A DNA stretch of 64,000 bases from Quadrisphaera granulorum (GTDB lineage: Bacteria > Actinomycetota > Actinomycetes > Actinomycetales > Quadrisphaeraceae): contig NZ_QGDQ01000025.1 of NCBI RefSeq assembly GCF_003149145.1, forward strand, positions 1-64,000. Direction: 5' to 3'. How positions within the stretch are numbered: the stretch's first letter is position 1; each line of letters begins with the position of its first letter. This document shows, piece by piece, positions 52,309 through 62,012 of this stretch. Both the position numbers and the translations under genes were made by a program. The notes under the pieces were generated by a model, which did no database searches, was not told the DNA's origin, and saw nothing but the letters and a program-made list of their open reading frames with translations.

Positions 52309-53171
52309 AGGGCACGCGCGTCCAGGCGGGGACCGCCGTCGTCCTGCTGGCGGTGCTGGTGCTGCTCGCCGTGGCGGGGATCTTCCTGCGGGGGACCGCC
52401 ACCACGGTCGACGTCGCGAACGCGCTCGTGCCGCCCGGGCCGGGCCACTGGTTCGGCACCGACGCACAGGGCCGCGACGTCTTCGCCCGGGTGGCCGTCG
52501 GCACGAGCATCGCGCTGGCCTCGGGGCTCGGCGCGGTGGCCGTGGGCGGCGGCCTGGGGCTGGTCATCGCCCTGGTGTGCGGCCTGGGGCCGCGCTGGCT
52601 CGACGCCGTCCTGGTGCGTCTCCTCGACGCCGTCATGGCGTTCCCGGCGCTGCTCCTCGCGCTGGCCGTGACGATGGCGTTCGGCACCGGCCTGCTCACG
52701 GCGCTGGTGGGCGTCGTCGTCACCGTCGTGCCCGTGTTCGCGCGCACGCTGCGCGCCGAGGCGCGCCGCGCCACCAGCGAGCCGTTCGTGCAGGCCGCCC
52801 GGACCATCGGCCTGTCCACCCCGCACCTGGCGGTCCGGCACGTGGTGCCCTACCTCGGCACCACGTTCTCGGTGCAGACCGCCGCCAACGTCGGCAACGT
52901 CATCCTCGTGCTGTCGGGGCTGAGCTTCATCGGCGTCGGCGCGCAGCCGCCCACCCCCGAGTGGGGCGCCATGATCACCGAGGGGTTGCAGAACGCCCTC
53001 ACCGGCCAGTGGTGGATCGGGGTGTTCCCCGGCCTGGCGCTGCTCGTCACCGTGGTGGCGGTCAACCTCCTCGCCGACTCCATCCCCGCCGTCCGCGCCG
53101 CGCGCCTCGCCCGCCGCCGCACCTCCCGCCCCCGCCGCGAGGCGACCGCTCCCGCCCCCGTGGAGGCCTGA
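52305..53171 (+). CDS. Oligopeptide-type ABC importer, DppC-like permease
   Basis: A 288-residue permease with an N-terminal membrane helix and the DppC landmark GHWFGTDAQGRDVFARV. The EAA loop AARTIGLSTPHLAVRHVVPYL contacts the ATPase, and LSFIGVGAQPPTPEWG is the conserved C-terminal loop. GTG 52305 overlaps the amidohydrolase stop. The gene order here is DppC before DppB, the reverse of the usual order. Confidence 0.92.
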   Translation: MKGTRVQAGTAVVLLAVLVLLAVAGIFLRGTATTVDVANALVPPGPGHWFGTDAQGRDVFARVAVGTSIALASGLGAVAVGGGLGLVIALVCGLGPRWLDAVLVRLLDAVMAFPALLLALAVTMAFGTGLLTALVGVVVTVVPVFARTLRAEARRATSEPFVQAARTIGLSTPHLAVRHVVPYLGTTFSVQTAANVGNVILVLSGLSFIGVGAQPPTPEWGAMITEGLQNALTGQWWIGVFPGLALLVTVVAVNLLADSIPAVRAARLARRRTSRPRREATAPAPVEA

Positions 53172-54253
53172 TGACCATCACGACGACGACGGCGGGCGCC
53201 CGCCCCCGCCGGGCCCCGGCCTTGGGCGGGGCGCTGAAGCGCGCTGCCACGGGCCTGCTCGGAGTGCTCATGACGCTGCTGCTCGCCTCGGTGGTCTCCT
53301 TCGTGGTGCTGCGCGCGGTGCCCGGAGACCCGGCCCGCCTCATCGTCGGCCCGCTCGCCACGCCCGACGTGCTCGCCGGGGTCCGCGCCCAGCTCGGCCT
53401 GGACGACCCCTTGTGGCTGCAGTACCTGCGCTACGTGCGCGACTTCGCCACCCTGCAGTGGGGCTACTCCTACAGCAACGGCGCCGACGTCACCGCGGTG
53501 ATGGCCGCCCGGCTGCCCGCCACCCTCGAGCTGGCGCTGTGGGCCTTCCTGTTCGCCGTCGTCGGCGCGGTGGTGGTGGCCACCCTCGCCAGCTTCCGCG
53601 GCGGTGCGTTCGCCACGGTGGCCAAGGTCGTGTCCCTCGTCGGGCTCGGCACCCCGCAGTTCTGGGTGGCCCTCGTGCTCATCCTCGTGCTGGGCAGCAG
53701 CGGCCTCGGCGTGCTGCCGGGGCCGTCGGGCAGGCTCACGAGCTTCCTCGAACCGCCGGCGCACGTCACCGGGCTGTACACGGTCGACGGCCTGCTGGCC
53801 GGCCAGCCGATCGTCTTCTCCGACGCTCTGGCCCACCTGGCCCTGCCCGCCATCAGCCTGGCGATCATCCCCGGCGCGTTCCTCACCCGGCTGCTCACCG
53901 CCAACCAGAACGACGTCGCCCGGTCCCCGTTCGTCACGGTGGTCCGCAGCAAGGGCGTCTCGCGGTGGGCGGCGCACCGCCGCCACGTGCTGCACAACGC
54001 GCTGCTGCCGTCGGTGTCCTCCGCTGGGCTCGTGCTCGCCAGCCTCATCACCGGCAGCGTCCTCGTGGAGTCGGTCTTCAACTGGCCCGGCATCGGGCAG
54101 GTGCTCGTGCAGGGCATCCAGCGGCAGGACTTCGCCGTGGTCCAGGCGTTCGTGCTGCTCTCCGCGGTGCTGTACGTGGCGGCCAACACCGTCGCCGACA
54201 TCGCCGTCGCCCTGCTCGACCCGCGGCTGCGCGTGAGGGGAGGCTCCAAGTGA
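53171..54253 (+). CDS. Oligopeptide-type ABC importer, DppB-like permease
   Basis: A 360-residue permease with about six membrane helices. Landmarks are RAVPGDPARLIVGPLATP, LGLDDPLWLQYLRYV, the EAA loop VVRSKGVSRWAAHRRHVLHNALLP and the C-terminal GSVLVESVFNWPGIGQ. The ATG at 53171 shares one base with the preceding stop (TGATG), and its stop overlaps the ATPase start. Heterodimerises with the DppC-like protein. Confidence 0.92.
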   Translation: MTITTTTAGARPRRAPALGGALKRAATGLLGVLMTLLLASVVSFVVLRAVPGDPARLIVGPLATPDVLAGVRAQLGLDDPLWLQYLRYVRDFATLQWGYSYSNGADVTAVMAARLPATLELALWAFLFAVVGAVVVATLASFRGGAFATVAKVVSLVGLGTPQFWVALVLILVLGSSGLGVLPGPSGRLTSFLEPPAHVTGLYTVDGLLAGQPIVFSDALAHLALPAISLAIIPGAFLTRLLTANQNDVARSPFVTVVRSKGVSRWAAHRRHVLHNALLPSVSSAGLVLASLITGSVLVESVFNWPGIGQVLVQGIQRQDFAVVQAFVLLSAVLYVAANTVADIAVALLDPRLRVRGGSK

Positions 54254-55318
54254 GCACGTCGGTGAGCGCTCCGTCGGACCGGTCAGCTCGGTCGGACCGG
54301 TCAGCCCTGTCCGCCGAGGGCCTGCGCGTCGCCTACGGCGACGTCGAGGTGGTCCGCGGCGTCGACCTCGTCGTCCGCCCCGGCGAGAAGGTCGGCGTGG
54401 TGGGGGAGTCCGGCTGCGGCAAGTCGACCGTCGCGCTGGCGCTCATGGGTCTGCTCGCCTCCGGAGGGGCCGTCACCGGTGGTGTGGTCAGCGTGGCCGG
54501 AGGTCGCGTCGACTACCGCGACGAGAAGGCCCTCGACCGCATGCGCGGCTCGCAGCTGTCGCTGGTCTTCCAAGACCCGCTGACGTCCCTGGACCCGGTG
54601 AAGACCATCGGCTCGCAGATCGCCGAGGCGCTGCGCCGCCACAACCCGCGGATGTCGCGGGCCGCCGTGCGCGCCCGCTGCGCGGAGCTGCTCACCGCGG
54701 TCGGCGTGCCCGAGCCCGAGCGGCGCCTGCGGCAGTACCCGCACGAGTTCTCCGGCGGCATGCGCCAGCGCGCGCTCATCGCCATCGCCGTCGCCAACGA
54801 CCCGGCCGTGCTCATCGCCGACGAGCCCACCACCGCCCTCGACGTCACCACCCAGGCCCAGGTGGTCGAGCTCCTCGACTCCCTCGTCGACCGGCTCGGC
54901 GTGGCCGTGGTGCTCGTGACGCACGACATCGGGCTCGTCTCGGAGTTCTGCGACCGCGTCATGGTCATGTACGCCGGCCGAGTAGTGGAGGAGGTGCCGT
55001 CGGCGGCGTTGTTCGACGGCGCGGCCCACCCCTACACGCGGGCGCTGCTCGGGTCGCTGCCCGTGCCGGGCCGGCCCCGCTCGGACGACCTCACGTGGAT
55101 CCCCGGGGCACCGCCGCCGCTGGCGGCGCTGCCGGCCGGGTGCAGCTTCGCGCCGCGGTGCACGTGGGCGCAGCCGGAGTGCAGCGCCGGGCAGCCGCCC
55201 CGCGTCGTCGTCCCCAGCCCCGGGACGACGACGGGGGAGGTGCACGTGGCCGAGTGCCGCCGCGCGCTGGAGGTCGTCGCCTCGAGCCGTTCCGATGAGA
55301 GCACCGAGGGGGAGCCCC

Positions 55319-55326
<8 letters not shown>
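54250..55326 (+). CDS. Oligopeptide-type ABC importer, DppD-like ATPase
   Basis: A 358-residue ATPase. Walker A GESGCGKST, signature FSGGMRQRALIAIA, Walker B VLIADEPTTALD, and the C-terminal oligopeptide-transporter extension with a cysteine cluster (CSFAPRCTWAQPEC). That cluster often binds an iron-sulfur centre in this family. The N-terminus has two copies of an SDRSA-type repeat (18-bp direct repeat at 54274 and 54292). GTG 54250 overlaps the permease stop; the stop overlaps the next ATPase start by 8 bases. Confidence 0.92.
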
Positions 55327-56356
<1,030 letters not shown>

Positions 56357-56441
56357 GATGTGGCGCAGACGCGCTTGATCGGCCCCAGGAAGAGGAGGAG
56401 CCTCCCCTCCCGGTGACGATCAAGCGCCTGAGCGCCACATC
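56357..56441. terminator. Large two-stage hairpin between convergent genes
   Basis: Outer arms GATGTGGCGC (56357-56366) and GCGCCACATC (56432-56441) pair perfectly over 10 bp. Inner arms GCGCTTGATCG (56371-56381) and CGATCAAGCGC (56417-56427) pair over 11 bp. An internal loop of four bases per side separates them, and a 35-base apical loop closes it. The structure begins at the base after the DppF stop. It probably terminates transcription from both sides; a structured RNA or repeat element is also possible. Confidence 0.6.
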
Positions 56442-56459
56442 GGCCGCGTGACGGCGCCC

Positions 56460-57410
56460 TCAGGGCGTCGTGACCTGGGCCCTGAGGGCGGCGACGACGA
56501 CGGCGAGCGCCGGCTGCCCTGACGCCGCGGCGCGCTGCGCGGCGAACACCGTGCGGCGCGGCTGACCCGGCAGGTCCACAAGACGGCAGGAGGTCTCGCG
56601 CCCGGCGTGCACGAGGTCGGGCAGGACGGCGACGGCGCAGCCGGTCTCCACCAGGCGCAGGTGCGTCTGAAGGTCGGCGCTGGTGAACCTCACGTCCGGC
56701 TCGAAGCCGCGGGCGCGGCACGTCTGCTCGGTGAAGTCCCGGCTCGCGGTTCCCTCGGGTTCGGCCACCCACGGCAGCGGCGACGCGCCGCTGGCGAGGT
56801 CGGCGAGGTCGTGGACGTCGGGTGCGAGGTGCTCCGGCGGCAGGGCGAGGCGCAGCGGGTCGCGGACCAGCTCGGTGCGCACCAGACCCGGCAGGTGCGG
56901 CCGGGAGTGCGCCGGGTACTCCTCGGCGACGACGACGTCGAAGTCGCGCGCTCGTGACGCCTCTGCGCGCAACGCCGCAGACTCCAGCGCAGCACCCGGC
57001 TCGGCCTGCACCACCTCCACGCGCAACCCCGGGTGCTCGACGGTGAGCTGCCGCAGTGCCCCGGGCACCAGGGCGAGCGCCGCCGACTGGAACACCGCCA
57101 GCCGCACCCGCCCGGTCAGCGGCGCCGACGGACCGCCAGCGCGCTCGCGGGAGGCGAGAGCCACGCGGGCGCTGGCCCGTTCCAGTACGTCGAGCACCTC
57201 ACCGGCCGCAGCGACCAGCTCCTCGGCTTCGGCGGTCAGCACCACGCGACGGCCCGACCGGCGCAGCAACGGCGCGCCCGCCTCCTTGGCGAGCAGCGTC
57301 AGCTGCTGGGAGACGTGAGAGGGGGAGTAGCTGAGCGCCTCAGCGGCAGCGGCGAGCGTGCCGCGGACGGCGACCTCACGCAGGAGCAGCAGCCGCCGGA
57401 CGTCGAGCAC
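56460..57410 (-). CDS. LysR-family regulator, probable regulator of putA
   Basis: A 316-residue LysR regulator. The N-terminal helix-turn-helix reads LLLLREVAVRGTLAAAAEALSYSPSHVSQQLTLLAKEAG (landmark AAAEALSYSPSHVSQQL) at about residues 5-60. The effector domain begins GRVRLAVFQSAALALVPGAL and has the typical DFDVVVAEEYP strand. GTG 57410 is chosen because AAGGAG lies 5 bases upstream; GTG 57416 would leave no gap. It is divergent from putA across 135 bases, the usual layout for a regulator of the adjacent gene. Likely effector: proline or pyrroline-5-carboxylate. Confidence 0.85.
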   Translation of the reverse strand: MLDVRRLLLLREVAVRGTLAAAAEALSYSPSHVSQQLTLLAKEAGAPLLRRSGRRVVLTAEAEELVAAAGEVLDVLERASARVALASRERAGGPSAPLTGRVRLAVFQSAALALVPGALRQLTVEHPGLRVEVVQAEPGAALESAALRAEASRARDFDVVVAEEYPAHSRPHLPGLVRTELVRDPLRLALPPEHLAPDVHDLADLASGASPLPWVAEPEGTASRDFTEQTCRARGFEPDVRFTSADLQTHLRLVETGCAVAVLPDLVHAGRETSCRLVDLPGQPRRTVFAAQRAAASGQPALAVVVAALRAQVTTP

Positions 57411-57545
57411 GGGCACTCCTTGCTGGTCGGCGCTGTCGTCGTCCTACGAGCCTCACAACCCATCATCTGGAGTGAACGGTACTGCGCCTCAACGCTCACC
57501 GGTGATGACCTGTTGTGAAGCGTCCAACCGGCGCAGACTCGTCTC
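57411..57545. promoter_or_regulatory. LysR-putA divergent control region
   Basis: TCACAAC (57453-57459) and GTTGTGA (57512-57518) form a 7-base inverted repeat with 52 bases between. TCACCGGTGA (57496-57505) is a perfect 10-base palindrome. These are candidate LysR sites. Core promoter elements are not clear. Confidence 0.45.
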
Positions 57546-60500
57546 ATGACCGCTGCCGAGCTGAGCCCCCTGGACACCGCCGGCACCTCGGAGGTGACTG
57601 TCGACGACGTCGCCGAGCTCGTGCGCCGCTGGCTCGACGAGGCCGCCGCGCACCCCGTGAAGGGCGCTGAAGCGCGGGCCGCGGCGCAGCTTGCCGGCCT
57701 ACTGCGCGACCCCGACGGGCTCGCGTTCGCCACCGGATTCGTCGACGGCGTGGTCCGTCCCGAAGACCCGGCCGTCGGCGCCGCGGTGCTGCGCCGCCTC
57801 GCGCAGCGCCCGCCGGCGTTCCTCTCCCCGGCGCTGCGCTCGGCCGTCAAGGCCGGAGGGACGCTCGGTCCGGTGGCGCCCGGCGTCGTCGTCCCCGCGG
57901 CCAAGCGCGCCCTGCGCGAGATGGTGGGCCACCTCGTCGTCGACGCCACCGACGCCAAGCTGGGGAAGTCCCTGCAGCGCATCCGCGGTGGCGGAGACGC
58001 GACGCACGGTGCTGGTCACGTGCGACTCAACCTCAACCTCCTCGGCGAAGCCGTGCTCGGAGCGCGCGAGGCCGACCGCCGCCTCGCCGGGCTGCGCCGC
58101 CTCGTGGAGCGCCCCGACGTCGACTACGTCTCCGTGAAGACGTCCGCCGTCGTCGGGCCGCACGCGCCGTGGGGGTTCGAGGAGGACGTCGAGCACGTCG
58201 TCGAGCGGCTCGCCCCGCTCTACGAGACCGCCGCTGCCCAGAAGACGTTCTTGAACCTCGACATGGAGGAGTACAAGGACCTCGACCTCACCCTCGAGGT
58301 CTTCACGCGGCTGCTCGACCGCCCGTCGCTGCGCAGCTACGAGGCGGGCATCGTGCTGCAGGCGTACCTGCCCGACGCCCTCGCCGCGATGCAGCGGCTG
58401 CAGACGTGGGCGGCGCGCCGGGTCGCCGCCGGGGGCTCCCCCATCAAGGTGCGCCTGGTCAAGGGCGCCAACCTCTCCATGGAGCGCGTCGACGCCGACG
58501 TCCACGGCTGGCCCCTGGCCACCTGGAACACCAAGGCCGCCTCCGACGCGCACTACAAGCGCGTGCTCGACTGGGCCCTCACCCCCGAGCGCACCGCCAA
58601 CGTCCGCCTCGGTGTGGCCGGGCACAACCTCTTCGACATCGCCCACGCCTGGCTGCTTGCCGGTGCGCGCGGCGCCCGCGAAGGCATGGAGGTGGAGATG
58701 CTGCTCGGCATGGCGGCCGGACAGGCCGCCGCCGTGCGCCGCGAGACCGGGTCGCTGCTGCTCTACACGCCCGTGGTGCACCCGCGGGAGTTCGACGTCG
58801 CCATCGCCTACCTCGTGCGCCGCCTCGAGGAGGTGGCGAGCCCCGACAACTTCATGTCGGCCATCACCGAGATCACGCCGGGCTCGCCGCTGTTCGCGCG
58901 GGAGCTCGCCCGCCACACCGAGTCGCTGGAGCTGCTGGCGCAGTGGCGTCAGCAGGCGCTCGCGGAGCATGGCGACGCCGACGCGCCTCCGTCCGCGCAC
59001 CGCCGCCATGACCGGCCCGCCGACAGGTACCTCGCGCTGCCCCACGCGCCGGGCGAGGAGGGCTTCGTCAACACCCCCGACTCCGACCCGGCCGTCGAGG
59101 GACACCGCTCCTGGGTGCGAGCAGCGCTCTCCCGTGCGGCCACGTCACGGGCCGGCACCACGGGCCGCTTCAGTGCCGCGGGTTCACTGGTGGACGACGC
59201 CGAGCTCCTCGACGACCTGCTCGCCCGCACTGCCGCGGCCGGTGAGGCCTGGGGACGGCGACCGGCGCGCGAGCGTGCCGCTGTGCTGCACGCCGCGGGC
59301 CGGGCGCTGGAGGCGCGCCGCGCCGAGCTGCTCGAGGTGATGGCCTCCGAGGCCGGCAAGACCGCCGACCAGGCCGACCCGGAGATCTCCGAGGCGGTCG
59401 ACTTCGCGCACTACTACGCGGAGTGCGCCCTGGAGCTGGCCGCGATCGAGGCTCGCGACGGCGTCCGGGCCGTGCCTGCGCGGCTCACGCTGGTGACCCC
59501 GCCGTGGAACTTCCCGGTGGCGATCCCCGCCGGAGGCGTGCTGGCTGCTCTCGCGGCGGGCTCCGCCGTCGTCCTCAAGCCCGCCGAGCCGGCGCAGCGG
59601 TGCGGAGCGGTGCTCGCGGAAGCGATCGCCGCGGCCCTGGCGGAGGTGGGTGGCGCCGAGGCCGCAGCGGCGCTGCGGGTGGTGACGGTCGACGAGGGCG
59701 GCCTGGGTCGGCAGCTCGTGAGCTCGCCGCGTGTCGACAGGGTGATCCTCACCGGCGCGTACGCGACGGCCGAGCTGTTCCGCACGTTCCGCGCCGACCT
59801 GCCGCTGCTGGCGGAGACGTCGGGCAAGAACGCGATGATCGTGACGCCGTCGGCGGATCTCGACCTCGCCGCGAGGGACGTCGTCGCCTCCGCGTTCGGG
59901 CACGCGGGGCAGAAGTGCTCCGCCTCGTCCCTGGTGGTGCTCGTCGGGTCCGTGGCCACCTCCCGCCGCTTCCGCGACCAGCTGCTCGACGCAGCCGCCT
60001 CCCTCGTGGTGGGCGCCCCGTGGGACCCACGCACGCAGGTCGGCCCGGTCATCGAGAAGCCCGAGCCCGGCTCGGCGCTGCACTGGGGGCTCACCGAGCT
60101 GGAGCCCGGGCAGCACTGGGCGCTGACGCCGGAGGCCGTGAAGACCGACGTCCCGTCGCTGGCCGGCCGGCTCTGGACTCCGGGCATCCGCTCCGGCGTG
60201 CGGCGCGGCTCGAAGTACCACCGCACCGAGGTGTTCGGGCCGGTGCTCGGCGTCATGACGGCGCGCACGCTGGACGAGGCGATCGACATCGTCAACGACG
60301 TCGACTACGGCCTGACCTCTGGCATCCACAGCCTGGACGCCTCTGAGCTGCGGCGATGGGCCTCGCGGATCCAGGCGGGCAACCTCTACGTCAACCGCGG
60401 GACGACTGGCGCCATCGTGCAGCGCCAGCCGTTCGGCGGGTGGAAGAAGTCTGCCGTGGGCGCCGGCACGAAGGCCGGTGGGCCGTCGTACCTGCTGGGC

Positions 60501-61085
60501 CTGACGCAGTGGGAGCGCGCTGACGCCCTTGAGGGTGCGGCGTTCCTGGAGCGCGCCGCGGCCTCCGACGAGACGGCGTGGGAGTCGCTGCTCGGTGCTC
60601 CGCAGGACCCGAGCGGCCTGGTGTCCGAGCGCAACTGGCTGCGCCACGTGCCGACGCCGGTCACCGTGCGCGCCGTCTCCGGTGCGTCTCCTGTCGACGT
60701 CGAGCGCGTGCTGGCGGCCGCCGCTCGCACGGGGGCGCCGGTCGAGGTGTCGTTGGCTGCGCCCCTGCCGTGCGCCCCGACCGCTGTCATCGAGGACGAC
60801 GACGCCTGGCTGGCGCGCGCCGCCGCTGACAGCCAGGGGCCGTCGTCGTCGCTGACCCGGGTCCGGCTCGTCGGCCCGGCGGGCGCCGCGGACGGTGCCG
60901 CGGCCGCGGCGACCGCTCTGGCCGAGGCCACCGGTGGTCGCCCGGACCTCGCCGTGTGGCACGGGCAGGTCACCGCGTCGGGCCGCCTGGAGCTGCTGCC
61001 GTTCCTGCACGAGCAGGCCGTCAGCGCCACCGCGCACCGCTTCGGCACGCCGTCCGCCCTCGTGGACGACCTGTTGGCCCCCTGA
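57546..61085 (+). CDS. putA: Bifunctional proline dehydrogenase / L-glutamate gamma-semialdehyde dehydrogenase
   Basis: A 1179-residue PutA that oxidises proline to pyrroline-5-carboxylate (FAD) and then to glutamate (NAD). The proline dehydrogenase barrel occupies about residues 100-440, with VSVKTSAVVG, FLNLDMEEYKDLDLTLE and IKVRLVKGANLSMERVDADVHGW. The aldehyde dehydrogenase half has TPPWNFPVAIPAGG, general-base E757 in LAETSGKNA and nucleophile C791 in AGQKCSASS. An extra C-terminal domain of about 150 residues follows. There is no N-terminal ribbon-helix-helix domain, so it does not self-regulate like the enterobacterial form; the divergent LysR protein probably does. ATG 57546 lacks a ribosome site. 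The hydroxyproline operon at 15-22 kb complements it. Confidence 0.94.
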   Translation: MTAAELSPLDTAGTSEVTVDDVAELVRRWLDEAAAHPVKGAEARAAAQLAGLLRDPDGLAFATGFVDGVVRPEDPAVGAAVLRRLAQRPPAFLSPALRSAVKAGGTLGPVAPGVVVPAAKRALREMVGHLVVDATDAKLGKSLQRIRGGGDATHGAGHVRLNLNLLGEAVLGAREADRRLAGLRRLVERPDVDYVSVKTSAVVGPHAPWGFEEDVEHVVERLAPLYETAAAQKTFLNLDMEEYKDLDLTLEVFTRLLDRPSLRSYEAGIVLQAYLPDALAAMQRLQTWAARRVAAGGSPIKVRLVKGANLSMERVDADVHGWPLATWNTKAASDAHYKRVLDWALTPERTANVRLGVAGHNLFDIAHAWLLAGARGAREGMEVEMLLGMAAGQAAAVRRETGSLLLYTPVVHPREFDVAIAYLVRRLEEVASPDNFMSAITEITPGSPLFARELARHTESLELLAQWRQQALAEHGDADAPPSAHRRHDRPADRYLALPHAPGEEGFVNTPDSDPAVEGHRSWVRAALSRAATSRAGTTGRFSAAGSLVDDAELLDDLLARTAAAGEAWGRRPARERAAVLHAAGRALEARRAELLEVMASEAGKTADQADPEISEAVDFAHYYAECALELAAIEARDGVRAVPARLTLVTPPWNFPVAIPAGGVLAALAAGSAVVLKPAEPAQRCGAVLAEAIAAALAEVGGAEAAAALRVVTVDEGGLGRQLVSSPRVDRVILTGAYATAELFRTFRADLPLLAETSGKNAMIVTPSADLDLAARDVVASAFGHAGQKCSASSLVVLVGSVATSRRFRDQLLDAAASLVVGAPWDPRTQVGPVIEKPEPGSALHWGLTELEPGQHWALTPEAVKTDVPSLAGRLWTPGIRSGVRRGSKYHRTEVFGPVLGVMTARTLDEAIDIVNDVDYGLTSGIHSLDASELRRWASRIQAGNLYVNRGTTGAIVQRQPFGGWKKSAVGAGTKAGGPSYLLGLTQWERADALEGAAFLERAAASDETAWESLLGAPQDPSGLVSERNWLRHVPTPVTVRAVSGASPVDVERVLAAAARTGAPVEVSLAAPLPCAPTAVIEDDDAWLARAAADSQGPSSSLTRVRLVGPAGAADGAAAAATALAEATGGRPDLAVWHGQVTASGRLELLPFLHEQAVSATAHRFGTPSALVDDLLAP

Positions 61086-61087
61086 TC

Positions 61088-61130
61088 CTCGTCCGGCGCT
61101 TCGAGCCGGGGGGACGGAGCGCCGGACGAG
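61088..61130 (+). terminator. putA terminator hairpin
   Basis: CTCGTCCGGCGCT (61088-61100) pairs perfectly with AGCGCCGGACGAG (61118-61130) around a 17-base loop, starting 3 bases after the putA stop. No T-tract. Confidence 0.65.
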
Positions 61131-61137
61131 CCCCTCG

Positions 61138-61347
61138 ACCGTGATCATGGGCAGTCGGCCACCTCGCCTCGACCGTGGACGCTGTGTTCCTGTGTGCCCA
61201 CTGACACCCGAATACAGCGCCCACGGTCTGGGCCGCGGGCGCGGCCGGTCGCCGTCTGGGGACCGGCGGACAGGCTGTAGCCCACTTTGTGCCGGTCTCA
61301 CAGTCCCCGGATCGGCGTCCGCTGTTCGGGAAGTCCATGATCACGGT
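61138..61347. repeat. Nested palindromic intergenic element, about 210 bp
   Basis: Terminal 13-base inverted repeats ACCGTGATCATGG (61138-61150) and CCATGATCACGGT (61335-61347) are perfect. Inside lies a large hairpin: 61171-61189 pairs with 61210-61228 over 19 bases with two mismatches, followed by GGCCGCG-GG-CGCGGCC (61231-61246). No open frame. The right-end 13-mer also occurs at 14151-14163. This looks like a MITE- or REP-like element. The rest of the 302-base gap holds only the putA terminator and a degenerate repeat CCTTGATCGTGG near 61365. Confidence 0.6.
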
Positions 61348-61387
61348 GGGAATGGCGCGGAGGTCCTTGATCGTGGGGGACGGGGAG

Positions 61388-61864
61388 TCAGTGGACGGGC
61401 GAACCCACGGCCGAGTGGCCGGCGTCGGCGCGGACCCGCACCGCCACCACGAGCGACTCCGCCAGCAGGCTCGCGCCGAGCGTCAGCAGCACGGTCTGCC
61501 CGAGGGCCGCCGAGGGCACGCCCATCGAGGTGGCGATCGCGTCCACACCCAGGCGCAGCACCACGAGCAGCGCGAACGCCCCGAACGCCGCCGGCCCCCA
61601 GCTGGACACCAGGCCCGTCGGGGTCCGGCGCAGCCGGACGAACGCCCCGCGCAGTGCCCCCGACGCCAGCGCCAGCACCAGCGACACCGCCGTGAACGCG
61701 ACCACCCCGGCGGTGAGCGGCACGTCGTGGAGCAGGAACAGCCCCACCACGGACAGGATCAGCGGCTTGGCCCAGTTCTCCTCGCGCACCGGGCGAGGGC
61801 GAGCCCGACGGGCGATGAGCAGGACGGCGACGACAACGGCCACGAGGATCGAGGTGATGTGCAT
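61388..61864 (-). CDS. DUF1453-like small membrane protein
   Basis: A 158-residue membrane protein with about four or five hydrophobic segments, starting MHITSILVAVVVAVLLIARRARPRPV. Then come EENWAKPLILSVVGLFLL and LTAGVVAFTAVSLVLALASGALRGAFVRL. The RRARPRPVREEN loop and ALRGAFVRLRRTPTG are typical of DUF1453/CcdC-like proteins that often lie divergent from NarL-type two-component genes in actinobacteria. ATG 61864. Function unknown. Confidence 0.68.
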   Translation of the reverse strand: MHITSILVAVVVAVLLIARRARPRPVREENWAKPLILSVVGLFLLHDVPLTAGVVAFTAVSLVLALASGALRGAFVRLRRTPTGLVSSWGPAAFGAFALLVVLRLGVDAIATSMGVPSAALGQTVLLTLGASLLAESLVVAVRVRADAGHSAVGSPVH

Positions 61865-62012
61865 GCCTCGAGGCTGCTCGCGGTGTCGCCCCGGCCACCT
61901 CGTCCGCGAGGGACGAGCCAGGCATGAGACGAGGATGAGCCAGGGATGAGAACGGGATGAGGCGTCGCCTCTCCCGTTCACACCACACGCCTCGCCGACC
62001 GATGATCGGAGC
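61865..62012. promoter_or_regulatory. Divergent region with 22-bp-spaced direct repeats
   Basis: GACGAGCCAGGCATGAGAC at 61912-61930 and the near copy GATGAGCCAGGGATGAGAAC at 61934-61953 repeat at 22 bases, two helical turns. This suits tandem binding of a NarL-type regulator dimer. A third partial GGGATGAGG follows. Confidence 0.5.
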
